A stretch of 12,446 nucleotides of DNA from Firmicutes bacterium UBA5389 (GTDB lineage: Bacteria > Bacillota > DTU025). The stretch lies in contig DHON01000023.1 of NCBI GenBank assembly GCA_002409965.1, forward strand, positions 12,123 through 24,568, in the 5' to 3' direction. Shown here one piece after another: positions 1-6,879 of the stretch; position 1 is the first letter of the stretch; every line of letters begins with the position of its first letter. The notes under the pieces were generated by a model. The model was not told the DNA's origin, ran no database searches, and saw only the letters and a program-made list of their open reading frames with translations. Made by a program: the position numbers and the translations under genes.

Positions 1-36
1 GCGAACGACTGCGCGAACGACTGCGCGAACGACTGC
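1..36 (+). repeat. Three perfect 12-bp tandem repeats inside rsmB
   Basis: The unit GCGAACGACTGC is repeated three times without change and reads in frame as Ala-Asn-Asp-Cys. It may begin before the window, so the copy number is a minimum. It sits just upstream of the conserved PEALRITGP...SLPGF region of RsmB, in a part of the family that is usually variable. It keeps the reading frame and introduces three cysteines. Confidence 0.9.
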
Positions 37-906
37 CTGAAGGCTGGCGCGGGCATCGGTACCCAGCCCGGGCTGTACGTGCCCGAGGCGCTGCGCATCA
101 CTGGGCCCATAGAATCCGTGGAATCGCTGCCGGGGTTCAGGGAAGGGTTTTTCTCAGTGCAGGACGAGAGTTCCATGCTGGTCGCGCACGTGCTGGGAGT
201 GGCGGACGCGCTGGATCCGGGATCGAGACCGGGGATGCCGGAGCTGGTAAGGCGATGCGGGGGAGATGGTGAGAGCGGGGGCTGCAGGGAAGGCGGGCGC
301 AATGGCCGAGATCGCGTCATTGTCGATGCCTGCGCTGCTCCCGGAGGCAAGGCAACGCACATTGCCGAGCTAGCGCAAGATGCAGCGCGGGTCGTCGCGT
401 GCGACATCTCTGCGCGAAAAGTCGCGCTGATCCAGCAGTCCGCCCGCCGGCTTGGCCTTCGGTCAGTGGAGGCGATGGAGCGCGATGCCCGCGAGTTGCC
501 TGCGGAGTGGTCGGGGAAAGCCGATGCCGTACTGGTGGACGCGCCATGCACCGGGCTCGGGGTGCTGGCGAGGCGGGCGGATGCGCGCTGGCGCAAGAAA
601 CCCGCAGATGTCGCACAGCTTGCGCGTCTGCAGGCGGAGATCCTGCATGCCGCGTCTGCGTGCGTCGTCCCAGGCGGTGTGCTCGTTTACAGCACGTGCA
701 CCGTGGGCAGGGCCGAGAACGCCGACCAGGCGGACGCGTTCCTCAAGGCACACTCGGATTTCCGCCCATCGCCACTGGCGATGCACATGCCGTCCGATGC
801 GGCCAGAGCCATGTGCGATGGAGAGTCGCACATGCTGCAACTGCTGCCCGGCATATCCGGAACCGACGGTTTCTTCATGGCGCGCTTCGTCCGGGCTGCG
901 GAGTGA
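1..906 (+). CDS. rsmB: 16S rRNA (cytosine-C5) methyltransferase RsmB, 5' end cut off by the window
   Basis: This is the C-terminal part of an RsmB/NOP2-type enzyme that methylates a 16S rRNA cytosine with S-adenosylmethionine. The frame is open from base 1, so the gene starts outside the window and the GTG at 79 is internal. Visible motifs are SLPGFREGFFSVQDESS, the SAM-binding DACAAPGGKATH, then DAPCTGLGV with its motif-IV cysteine (codon 547-549), RWRKKP, and YSTCT with the second conserved cysteine (codon 697-699, the nucleophile position in the family). Both catalytic cysteines are present. Two things are odd. There is a Cys-containing tandem repeat at the very start of the window. There is also an insertion of about 35 residues rich in Gly, Arg and Glu (bases about 202-315) between AHVLG and the SAM motif, where relatives have only a few residues. 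It is convergent with proS. The family call is very safe. Confidence 0.93.
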   Translation, partial: ANDCANDCANDCLKAGAGIGTQPGLYVPEALRITGPIESVESLPGFREGFFSVQDESSMLVAHVLGVADALDPGSRPGMPELVRRCGGDGESGGCREGGRNGRDRVIVDACAAPGGKATHIAELAQDAARVVACDISARKVALIQQSARRLGLRSVEAMERDARELPAEWSGKADAVLVDAPCTGLGVLARRADARWRKKPADVAQLARLQAEILHAASACVVPGGVLVYSTCTVGRAENADQADAFLKAHSDFRPSPLAMHMPSDAARAMCDGESHMLQLLPGISGTDGFFMARFVRAAE

Positions 907-952
907 GGACGCCTCACTCTGCAGTGAAACGCCAACCTTCAGCGCAGGGGGA

Positions 953-990
953 ACCCCGTCAGAGTCCCGAAAGAGGGACTTTGACGGGGT
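953..990. terminator. Hairpin between convergent rsmB and proS
   Basis: A 16-bp stem (arms 953-968 and 975-990) has one G-U wobble when read as + strand RNA and a six-base loop, GAAAGA. It lies 46 bases after the rsmB stop and just beyond the proS stop at 1015, so it could end both transcripts. No clear U-tract follows on either strand, so it may act as a 3' end stabiliser or need an additional factor. Confidence 0.6.
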
Positions 991-1014
991 CCTGGGGGGC
1001 TGAATTGTCGGTAC

Positions 1015-2460
1015 TTAGTACGCCCGGGCAAAGTACACCCAGGTCTCGGTATCCTTTCCACAGCGAACGCACTTTCCCGGCCTCGCCGATCTGTCCATGG
1101 GGATGCACCTTATGGTGGCGCCCGTTTCTTCCTTAATGGCAGTTTCGCACGCCTGATCGCCGCACCATGGCGCGTCCATGAACCCTCGGCCGCTCTCCAG
1201 TATCTCCTTGAATGTGTCGTAGTCTTCGACAATCCGCGTGTTGTCCTCTGTGAACCGCTTGGCTTTCGAGTACAACCCAGTCTGCACGTTATCAAGCAGC
1301 TCCGTGACGGCTGTCTCCAGGCCGTCCATGGGTACTGCCGATTTCTCTCCTGTATCGCGTCGAACCAGAATGACCTGCCCGGCCTTGACATCGCGAGGGC
1401 CGACTTCCAGTCTGATCGGCACTCCTCTGAGCTCCCACTCGTTGAACTTCCAGCCCGGAGAATACTCCTCCCTGCAATCCGCTTCGACGCGGCACACCTT
1501 CGAGAGCCTCGTCTGAATATCTCGGACGGCTGAAAGAACGACTTCGCGGGAAGAGCCCGACAGGATGGGGACCATCACGACCTGGACGGGCGCTACTTTC
1601 GGGGGCAGAGCCAGGCCGCGCTCATCGCCGTGGACCATGATTATCCCTCCTATGAGTCGCGTCGACACTCCCCACGATGTCTGCCATACGTGCTTGAGCT
1701 CATTGTCTTCGTCAAGATATGTGATGTCGAAGACCTTTGCGAAGTTCTGTCCGAGGTTGTGCGATGTCCCGGCCTGGAGAGCCCTGCCATCGGTCATTAG
1801 GGCCTCCACGCAGTAGGTGCGAACCGCGCCTGCAAACTTCTCTCTCTCTGTCTTCTGCCCTGCTATCACAGGGATGGCTAGGTCCTCTGTCAGGAACTGC
1901 CTGTAGACCTCGAGCATGGTAAGGGTCTCCGACTGCGCTTCCTCCGCGGTGCGGTGGCATGTGTGTCCCTCCTGCCAGAGGAATTCCGAGGTCCGCAGGA
2001 ACAAGCGCGTGGTCTTCTCCCATCGGACCACATTAGCCCACTGGTTAATGAGCACAGGGAGGTCACGCCAGGACTTGATCCACTTGGAATACATGTGTCC
2101 GATGATCGTCTCGGACGTCGGCCGGACCACCAGCGGCTCAGCGAGCTCCTCGGCGCCTGCTCTCGTCACCCATGCCACCTCGGGCGCGAATCCCTCCACA
2201 TGCTCAGCTTCCTTGCGAAGGAAGCTCTCGGGTATGAACAGGGGAAAGTAGGCGTTCTTGTGGCCGGTAGCTTTCAGACGTGCATCTAGAAGCGCCTGCA
2301 TATTCTCCCAGAGCGCGTAGCCGTAAGGCCGTATGACCATACATCCGCGCACCGGGGCGTAGTCTGCGAGTTCGGCCCTGAGGATCACATCAATGTACCA
2401 CTGGGAGAACTCGTCTGTCTTCGATGCTATGTGTTGAACAAATCCTTCCTGGCTTTCCAC
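1015..2460 (-). CDS. proS: Prolyl-tRNA synthetase, archaeal/Thermus type with C-terminal zinc domain
   Basis: ProRS charges tRNA-Pro with proline in the cytoplasm. The 481-residue protein has the class II motifs: RPTSETIIG near 113, motif 2 as RTSEFLWQEGHTCH near 156, and motif 3 around GGIIMVHGDERGLALPP near 271. It lacks the INS editing insert of the usual bacterial ProRS. It ends in a zinc-binding domain with C433, C438, C464 and C467, whose spacing (5, 26, 3) matches the zinc ligands I recall for the Thermus thermophilus enzyme, followed by the C-terminal ARAY tail (Tyr end) typical of this type. I chose GTG at 2460 because AGGAGGG lies 11 bases before it and because VESQEGFVQHIASK fits the family N-terminus. 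An ATG at 2481 would put that ribosome binding site inside the gene. A proline T-box leader controls it. Confidence 0.95.
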   Translation of the reverse strand: MESQEGFVQHIASKTDEFSQWYIDVILRAELADYAPVRGCMVIRPYGYALWENMQALLDARLKATGHKNAYFPLFIPESFLRKEAEHVEGFAPEVAWVTRAGAEELAEPLVVRPTSETIIGHMYSKWIKSWRDLPVLINQWANVVRWEKTTRLFLRTSEFLWQEGHTCHRTAEEAQSETLTMLEVYRQFLTEDLAIPVIAGQKTEREKFAGAVRTYCVEALMTDGRALQAGTSHNLGQNFAKVFDITYLDEDNELKHVWQTSWGVSTRLIGGIIMVHGDERGLALPPKVAPVQVVMVPILSGSSREVVLSAVRDIQTRLSKVCRVEADCREEYSPGWKFNEWELRGVPIRLEVGPRDVKAGQVILVRRDTGEKSAVPMDGLETAVTELLDNVQTGLYSKAKRFTEDNTRIVEDYDTFKEILESGRGFMDAPWCGDQACETAIKEETGATIRCIPMDRSARPGKCVRCGKDTETWVYFARAY

Positions 2461-2498
2461 AGCGCAACACTCCCTCCTCATTTGCTGTCATCAACGGC

Positions 2499-2535
2499 AA
2501 ACAAAAACGACCTCCGCCCTGTGAGGGCGAAGGCC
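2499..2535 (-). terminator. T-box-regulated intrinsic terminator
   Basis: Minus-strand RNA from 2535 has an 11-bp stem (GGCCUUCGCCC with GGGCGGAGGUC, two wobble pairs), a five-base loop and then GUUUUUGUUU. This is a classic Rho-independent terminator, located directly after the T-box sequence and before the proS ribosome binding site, as expected for a transcriptional T-box switch. Confidence 0.9.
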
Positions 2536-2800
2536 GAAACCTCCGCGGTACCACCTCGCTTGACGCCACGCGATCAGATGCGATCGGCGCGACGACCCGC
2601 TCTTGCCCGCACCGGCCGGCCCAGCTACGAGCTTTAGCCCCGGGGTGCGGGTCCCCTATAACGGTGGGAATCCGTCGGACTCATCATCCGCGGCTTCAGG
2701 GTGGGATGCGCGTCAATTCGTGCGGCAGACCTTCCAGCCATGGGTCCGCTCTCTCGGCGCCGTGAGTGACTGCGGCCCTTTCATCGCCAGTTTGGACGTA
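2499..2800 (-). promoter_or_regulatory. T-box leader of proS, proline specifier
   Basis: Most of the 545-base gap between proS and spoIVB is this tRNA-sensing leader. Reading the minus strand it contains GCGATGAAAGGG (near 2787), the AG-bulge element GAGAGAG (2755-2749), the stem I motif GGCTGGAA (2739-2732), a CCC proline codon followed by ACCCTGAAGC at 2705-2703 in the specifier position, and the T-box AGGTGGTACCGCGG (2556-2543). The UGGU within the T-box can pair with the ACCA end of uncharged tRNA-Pro. A terminator follows. Uncharged tRNA-Pro should stabilise the antiterminator and switch proS on. The specifier register was read by eye; the T-box itself is clear. Confidence 0.92.
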
Positions 2801-2814
2801 ATTCAAGTGCCCTT

Positions 2815-2843
2815 AACATAGCACACACCAGGCCGAAAAGCAA
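2815..2843 (-). promoter_or_regulatory. Sigma-A-type promoter for the proS T-box transcript
   Basis: On the minus strand TTGCTT (2843-2838), a 17-base spacer and TATGTT (2820-2815) form a good housekeeping promoter. An extended -10 TG is present (TGC before TATGTT). The predicted start is near 2808, about 20 bases before the first leader element. Confidence 0.75.
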
Positions 2844-2876
2844 TCCCGGCGGCCCGCGGCAGCCCCGCACCCGCGT

Positions 2877-2906
2877 GCATATGCCCGAATCGGCCCGGAC
2901 AGGTTA
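2877..2906 (+). promoter_or_regulatory. Candidate sigma-G promoter of spoIVB
   Basis: GCATA (2877-2881), an 18-base spacer and CAGGTTA (2900-2906) resemble the forespore sigma-G pattern GHATR / CATNHTA, with one mismatch in the -10. spoIVB is known to be transcribed by sigma-G in Bacillus subtilis, which gives the match some weight. The predicted start is about 90 bases before the ATG. An inverted repeat, GCCCGAAT (2883-2890) with ATTCGGGC (2922-2929), overlaps the site. Nothing else clear is visible between 2844 and 3005. Confidence 0.35.
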
Positions 2907-3005
2907 ACCCCGAGCGGGCGAATTCGGGCGCGCTGCTGTGGCAGCGGAGCTTTTGCGGAATCGCCCGCAGCCGGCGCCGTGTGGGCGCTGTAATGCGGGG
3001 GCAGT

Positions 3006-4352
3006 ATGCAGGCAAACTCGCGGCGTCTGGCCATTATCCTGTGTGTTCTCCTGTCGGTGCTGGCGCTTTCCGCCGGCGGACTGTTTCGGATTGTCAGCCT
3101 CCGGCCGGCCTACATGCGCGTGGTCGAGGGGCAGGAGTTCGACCTAGAGCCTGGCTTTAGTCTGTCTGGGGCGTTTGTCGCAGATCCCCCGGACTCGCTC
3201 TTGATCGACCGGGCCACGGGCGGCAGTATCTCGATCACTCCGACCAAGTCCGGGCGCGCCAAGATGGAGTTCCGTCTGTTCAACGCTATACCGGTGAGGC
3301 GCTTCGTTGTCGATGTTGTGCCGGAACTCCGGGTGGCGTTGGGCGGGCATTCCATAGGCATACTCCTGGCCAGCCACGGGGTGCGCGTGATCGGGCTGTA
3401 TCCGATCGTGGGCGTGGACGGGGGCAGGTACATGCCGGCGCGCGATGCAGGCATTGCGGTGGGCGATGCGATTCTGACGGTGGACGGACGGGAGGTGTCC
3501 GACCCAATTGAGCTGGAGACGGCTGTGAACCGGGTCGCTTCCGACCGAGGAGCTGTGCGCCTGGGCATCATGCGCCAGGGGCAGGAACGAGAAGTGCTCG
3601 TCGAAGCCATGCTCACTGACACCGGTTTCAGGATCGGCGTCTATGCGCGCGACAATGCTGCCGGCGTGGGCACGCTGACGTTTTGGCACCCGGGCAGCAT
3701 GCGGTTTGGAGCGCTCGGGCACCTGGTGGCCGACAGCCAGACAGGCAGGGAGATCCCCATCACCGATGGGCGCATTGTGGCCGCGCGGGTGGCAGGAGTG
3801 GACGCGGGCGCGGCGGGGCGACCGGGCGAGAAGATAGGCACTTTCGCCGGAGTGCGCGACAACGTGGGCGTGATCGAAGTCAATTCATCGATCGGGATCT
3901 ACGGTCGGCTGACCGCCGCTCTTGCCAATCCCCTGTACCCCGAACCCATTCCAGTGGCGCTCGCCTCCTCGGTTCACGAGGGACCGGCCGAGATCCTCAC
4001 GGTGATCGATGGGTCGGCCATAGAACGCTTCAAAGTGGACATAGTCAGGGTGGCGCGGCAGACGCGTCCGTCAGGGAGAGGCATGGTCATCCGCGTGGCC
4101 GACGCCCGGCTGATCGAACGGACCGGCGGAATCGTGCAGGGAATGAGCGGGTCTCCCATAATCCAAGGCGGCAAGCTCGTCGGCGCCGTCACCCACGTCT
4201 TCGTATCTGATCCGACAAGAGGATACGCCATCTTCGCCGAGTACATGCTGGACGCCGCCGGCATCTCCCGCGGCGAGCCTGAACCGGTGTCTTGGGCCGA
4301 ACCACGTCGAAAGGCCTATACACGGGCGGATTTGGCACAACATATTATGTAG
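3006..4352 (+). CDS. spoIVB: SpoIVB-like serine protease (S55, PDZ domain)
   Basis: SpoIVB is secreted from the forespore into the space between the two spore membranes, where in B. subtilis it triggers processing of pro-sigma-K by the SpoIVFA/SpoIVFB complex. The 448-residue protein has a membrane or signal segment at about 8-30, a PDZ-like domain at about 112-205 (DAGIAVGDAILTVDG), and an S55 peptidase domain. The catalytic residues are recognisable as H239 (FGALGHLVADS), D366 (VADARL) and S381 (GGIVQGMSGSP). The intervals H-S of 142 and D-S of 15 equal those of B. subtilis H236, D363 and S378. The hallmark THVFVSDPTRGYAIF follows. The ribosome binding site is weak (GGGGG). A gene for a LuxR-type protein and then spo0A follow, a variation on the usual spoIVB-spo0A pair. 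Confidence 0.95.
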   Translation: MQANSRRLAIILCVLLSVLALSAGGLFRIVSLRPAYMRVVEGQEFDLEPGFSLSGAFVADPPDSLLIDRATGGSISITPTKSGRAKMEFRLFNAIPVRRFVVDVVPELRVALGGHSIGILLASHGVRVIGLYPIVGVDGGRYMPARDAGIAVGDAILTVDGREVSDPIELETAVNRVASDRGAVRLGIMRQGQEREVLVEAMLTDTGFRIGVYARDNAAGVGTLTFWHPGSMRFGALGHLVADSQTGREIPITDGRIVAARVAGVDAGAAGRPGEKIGTFAGVRDNVGVIEVNSSIGIYGRLTAALANPLYPEPIPVALASSVHEGPAEILTVIDGSAIERFKVDIVRVARQTRPSGRGMVIRVADARLIERTGGIVQGMSGSPIIQGGKLVGAVTHVFVSDPTRGYAIFAEYMLDAAGISRGEPEPVSWAEPRRKAYTRADLAQHIM

Positions 4353-4419
4353 CGCCAGAGGGAGAAGCAAGCCTGCTTCAGCTGTGTATACGCCCTGACG
4401 GGGTTGAGAGGTGAGGCCT

Positions 4420-4683
4420 GTGCCGGAGACTAAGCCGGAAACGGACTCGTCTGCGATGCTTGCGCTGGAGAGACTGTCTCCGCGTGAGCGGGAGATCATA
4501 AAAATGGTAGCCCTCGGGTTGAGCAACCAGAGCATCGGGGAGCGCCTGTTCATCAGCGACAAGACCGTAAAAAACTACGTCACATCGATACGCCGCAAGC
4601 TGTGTGTTGAGAACCGGATTCAAATCGCCCTTTACGCGATCCGCTGTGGACTGGTGGATCCAGGCATCGTTCAGCAGCAATAG
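4420..4683 (+). CDS. Small LuxR/GerE-type DNA-binding protein
   Basis: An 87-residue protein made almost entirely of a LuxR-family helix-turn-helix (residues about 18-78): LSPREREIIKMVALGLSNQSIGERLFISDKTVKNYVTSIRRKL. There is no receiver or ligand domain, as in B. subtilis GerE (74 residues), a late mother-cell sporulation regulator. A short polar N-terminus precedes the domain. I placed the start at GTG 4420 because GAGGTGA (4408-4414) is an excellent Shine-Dalgarno sequence 5 bases upstream. GTG 4411 in the same frame would overlap it. The gene lies 67 bases after spoIVB and 61 before spo0A on the same strand, so it is probably expressed with one of them. GerE-like function is only an inference from size and place; a stand-alone NarL-type output domain of other purpose is equally possible. 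Confidence 0.85.
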   Translation: MPETKPETDSSAMLALERLSPREREIIKMVALGLSNQSIGERLFISDKTVKNYVTSIRRKLCVENRIQIALYAIRCGLVDPGIVQQQ

Positions 4684-4684
4684 A

Positions 4685-4711
4685 AGGAAACAGTGCCGCC
4701 GCGTAGAAAGT
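4685..4711 (+). promoter_or_regulatory. Possible sigma-H promoter of spo0A
   Basis: AGGAAAC (4685-4691) and GTAGAAAGT (4703-4711), separated by 11 bases, partly match the sigma-H pattern RNAGGAWWW-N11/12-RNNGAATWW; the -10 has two mismatches. spo0A of B. subtilis has a sporulation promoter read by sigma-H, which makes the position plausible. It lies just after the LuxR-type gene and before the spo0A ribosome binding site GGAGG (4731-4735). Confidence 0.3.
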
Positions 4712-4744
4712 GTAATAGCATCTTCTTTGCGGAGGCTTTGCCAA

Positions 4745-5614
4745 ATGCTTGAAGGCCGCATAGGCGTTGTGCTGGTGGACGACAATGTGGAGTTCACGAA
4801 GGTGGTCGAGGAGTTCCTTTCTTGTCAGCCCGATATGATCTTTGCGGGAGTAGCCTACAACGGCAGGGCTGCCATAGAGCTGATTGAGGAAGTCCGCCCA
4901 GATATTGTGATTCTCGACGTTGTGATGCCGCACTTGGATGGACTGGGAGTCATGGAGCACATCCAGCGGGCGGGCTATCTACGCCGCCCGCACGTCCTGG
5001 TAATATCGGCGATCTGCCTGGGTGCCACTGTCGCAAGTATTGTCGCGGCCGGGGCCGATTACTATCTGGCCAAGCCCATCGATCTGAACGTCTTGGCTAC
5101 GAGGATCCGGCAGATCGCGGCGATCCCGCCTGGTATGTCCTCAAGCTGCTGCTCGTGTTCTGCCGCGCAAGCCGGAGCCAGTGGCGAGGCCGGAGCCGAC
5201 GTTGGCATCAATGCTGGCACCGGCGCCGGCGCCGGTGCCGATGCCGACCGTGAAGCCTGTCTGAGCGAACTCGAGGCCAGCAGGGCGCTGCGCGAGATGG
5301 GCATCCCGTCTAACCTGAATGGTTACGTATACCTGCGCGATGCGATCATGCTTGTCCTTGGCCAAGGAGACATGCTGTCAAGCATCACGCGCGTTGTGTA
5401 TCCCAGTATCGCGGACAAGCATAACACCACGGCGCCCAGGGTTGAACGGTCCATGCGGCACGCGATTGAGATCGCCTGGACTCGCGGCGACATCGACACG
5501 TTGAACGATGTCTTCGGCCACACCGTCGACGCCGAAAAGGGGCGCCCCACCAACTCCGCTTTCATAGCCCGAATTGCGGACAAAATCAGACTCGACAGGA
5601 AGACGACGAAGTAG
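4745..5614 (+). CDS. spo0A: Spo0A-like sporulation master response regulator with expanded linker
   Basis: Spo0A is the phosphorelay response regulator that commits the cell to sporulation. The 289-residue protein has a receiver domain (about 5-125) with acidic D12 and D13, phosphoacceptor D58 (VILDVVMP), S88 and K110 (LAKP). The C-terminal Spo0A DNA-binding domain (about 178-285) contains GYVYLRDAI, ITRVVYPSIADKHNTTAPRVER and SMRHAIEIAWTRG. The start is ATG 4745, with GGAGG 9 bases upstream; an upstream in-frame extension would overlap the LuxR-type gene. Two oddities are visible. The linker (about 130-172) holds a Cys cluster (C135, C136, C138) and an Ala/Gly-rich run, making the protein about 20 residues longer than B. 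subtilis Spo0A. The serine of the conserved TASRVER is proline (P231). An ATG-rich shadow frame on the other strand is ignored. Confidence 0.95.
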   Translation: MLEGRIGVVLVDDNVEFTKVVEEFLSCQPDMIFAGVAYNGRAAIELIEEVRPDIVILDVVMPHLDGLGVMEHIQRAGYLRRPHVLVISAICLGATVASIVAAGADYYLAKPIDLNVLATRIRQIAAIPPGMSSSCCSCSAAQAGASGEAGADVGINAGTGAGAGADADREACLSELEASRALREMGIPSNLNGYVYLRDAIMLVLGQGDMLSSITRVVYPSIADKHNTTAPRVERSMRHAIEIAWTRGDIDTLNDVFGHTVDAEKGRPTNSAFIARIADKIRLDRKTTK

Positions 5615-5663
5615 GGCCGAGACTTGCGCGAATGCGCGGTGAACCTGGCGGAATCCTAGGAAC

Positions 5664-6824
5664 ATGGACGCTGCGGACGGGAGCGCTGGCGAGCGCGCAG
5701 GCACGGCGCGGGCGACTGCACGGGTGGACCGCAAGACCAAGCATCTGCTGGAGCGGCTTGCGCCCGGCGAGATCGCCGTGATATCCCACGCCGACATCGA
5801 TGAGGTTTCGGCGCGGGCGCTCGCGGCCCGCCGCCCGGCTATGGTCATCAACGCACAGCCGTGCATAACCGGCCGGTACCGATGTGTGGGGCCGGCCATT
5901 CTCATGGACGCCGGCATACCGCTGCTCGATTGTGTGGGCGACCAAGTGATGGACTTGGTTGCCGATGGCGCCGAGGTGCAGGTAGACTCAGCTCAGGTCT
6001 TCGCGGACGGCGCGCCTGTGGGAAGCGGGCGGCGTCTCACGCGCGAGCATCTGGCGCAGGCCTATGCGACCGCCGAGGACAATCTTGGGGCCGAACTTGC
6101 CAGGTTCGTCTCCAACACTCTTCAATACGCCCTGCAGGAGAAGGACATCATCCTGGGCGAGCTGGACGTGCCCGCCATCAAGACCCGCATCCGCGGACGT
6201 CACTGCGTCATAGCTGTGAGGGGTTCAAACTACCTGGAGGATCTGTCTGCTGTGGGTGCCTATATCAGAGAAGTCAGGCCTGCGTTGATCGGCGTGGACG
6301 GCGGCGCCGATGCTCTTCTTGACGCGGGCCTGATTCCCGACATGATCATAGGCGACATGGACTCAGTGAGCGATGAAGCATTGTCCCGAGGAGCCGAACT
6401 CATCGCCCACGCTTATCCCGATGGCAGATCGCCCGCCTCCGACAGGCTGACCAGCATGGGGCTTGCCCATGCCGTGTTCCGTTGCCCCGGAACCAGCGAG
6501 GACATCGCAATGCTTCTGGCCCACGATAAGGGCGCGTCCCTCATTGTAATGCTCGGTTCTCACTCCAACATGCTGGACTTCCTGGAGAAGGGCAGGCCCG
6601 GCATGGGCAGCACGTTCTTGGTCAGGCTGAAGGTCGGTTCTGTGTTGGTGGACGCCAGAGGAGTGAGCCAGCTCTATCGGGGAAAGCTACGCCTGGGGCA
6701 TGTTGCAGGCATTGTGGCTGCGGCCGCAGTGCCCCTGATCGCCCTGACGCTCTTCTCGCGGTCGCTGGCTGGTCTCGCGAGACTGGTCATTCTGCGTCTG
6801 CGCGTGGCTCTCGGGCTTGTGTGA
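5664..6824 (+). CDS. steA: SteA-like cytokinetic ring protein with thiamin pyrophosphokinase-like domain
   Basis: The 386-residue protein matches the SteA family (Rv1697 of Mycobacterium tuberculosis, Cg1603 of Corynebacterium glutamicum), which there works with SteB at the division septum to promote daughter-cell separation. Visible are INAQPCITGRY (63-72), the thiamin pyrophosphokinase-like GVDGGADALLDAGLIPDMI (210-228) with GDMDS (230-234), then GTSEDIAMLLAHDKGA (276-291) and GSHSNMLDFLEKGRPGMGST (298-317). A hydrophobic stretch at about 346-365 near the C-terminus should anchor it in the membrane with the enzyme-like domain in the cytoplasm. Whether it binds or hydrolyses a nucleotide is unknown. 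The upstream Shine-Dalgarno is weak, so the exact start is uncertain. It follows spo0A by 49 bases and precedes its usual partner gene. Confidence 0.88.
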   Translation: MDAADGSAGERAGTARATARVDRKTKHLLERLAPGEIAVISHADIDEVSARALAARRPAMVINAQPCITGRYRCVGPAILMDAGIPLLDCVGDQVMDLVADGAEVQVDSAQVFADGAPVGSGRRLTREHLAQAYATAEDNLGAELARFVSNTLQYALQEKDIILGELDVPAIKTRIRGRHCVIAVRGSNYLEDLSAVGAYIREVRPALIGVDGGADALLDAGLIPDMIIGDMDSVSDEALSRGAELIAHAYPDGRSPASDRLTSMGLAHAVFRCPGTSEDIAMLLAHDKGASLIVMLGSHSNMLDFLEKGRPGMGSTFLVRLKVGSVLVDARGVSQLYRGKLRLGHVAGIVAAAAVPLIALTLFSRSLAGLARLVILRLRVALGLV

Positions 6825-6879
6825 TGATCGGCTGGGCGTGGGAGAGGAGACGAGACGAGGGAAGAGGAGGGCGGACGCC

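Noticed and set aside
399..1136. 245-residue open frame on the plus strand overlapping rsmB and the proS end
   Set aside because: Arg/Cys/Gly-rich out-of-frame reading of rsmB; it runs through the shared hairpin.
1226..1232. TTCGACA and TGTCGAA strings resembling Spo0A boxes (also near 1725)
   Set aside because: They lie inside the proS coding region, far from any start; such 7-mers are expected by chance.
4364..4379. Hairpin GAAGCA-AGCC-TGCTTC after spoIVB as a terminator
   Set aside because: Only a 6-bp stem and no U-tract; it may be a weak structural element, but I cannot support termination.
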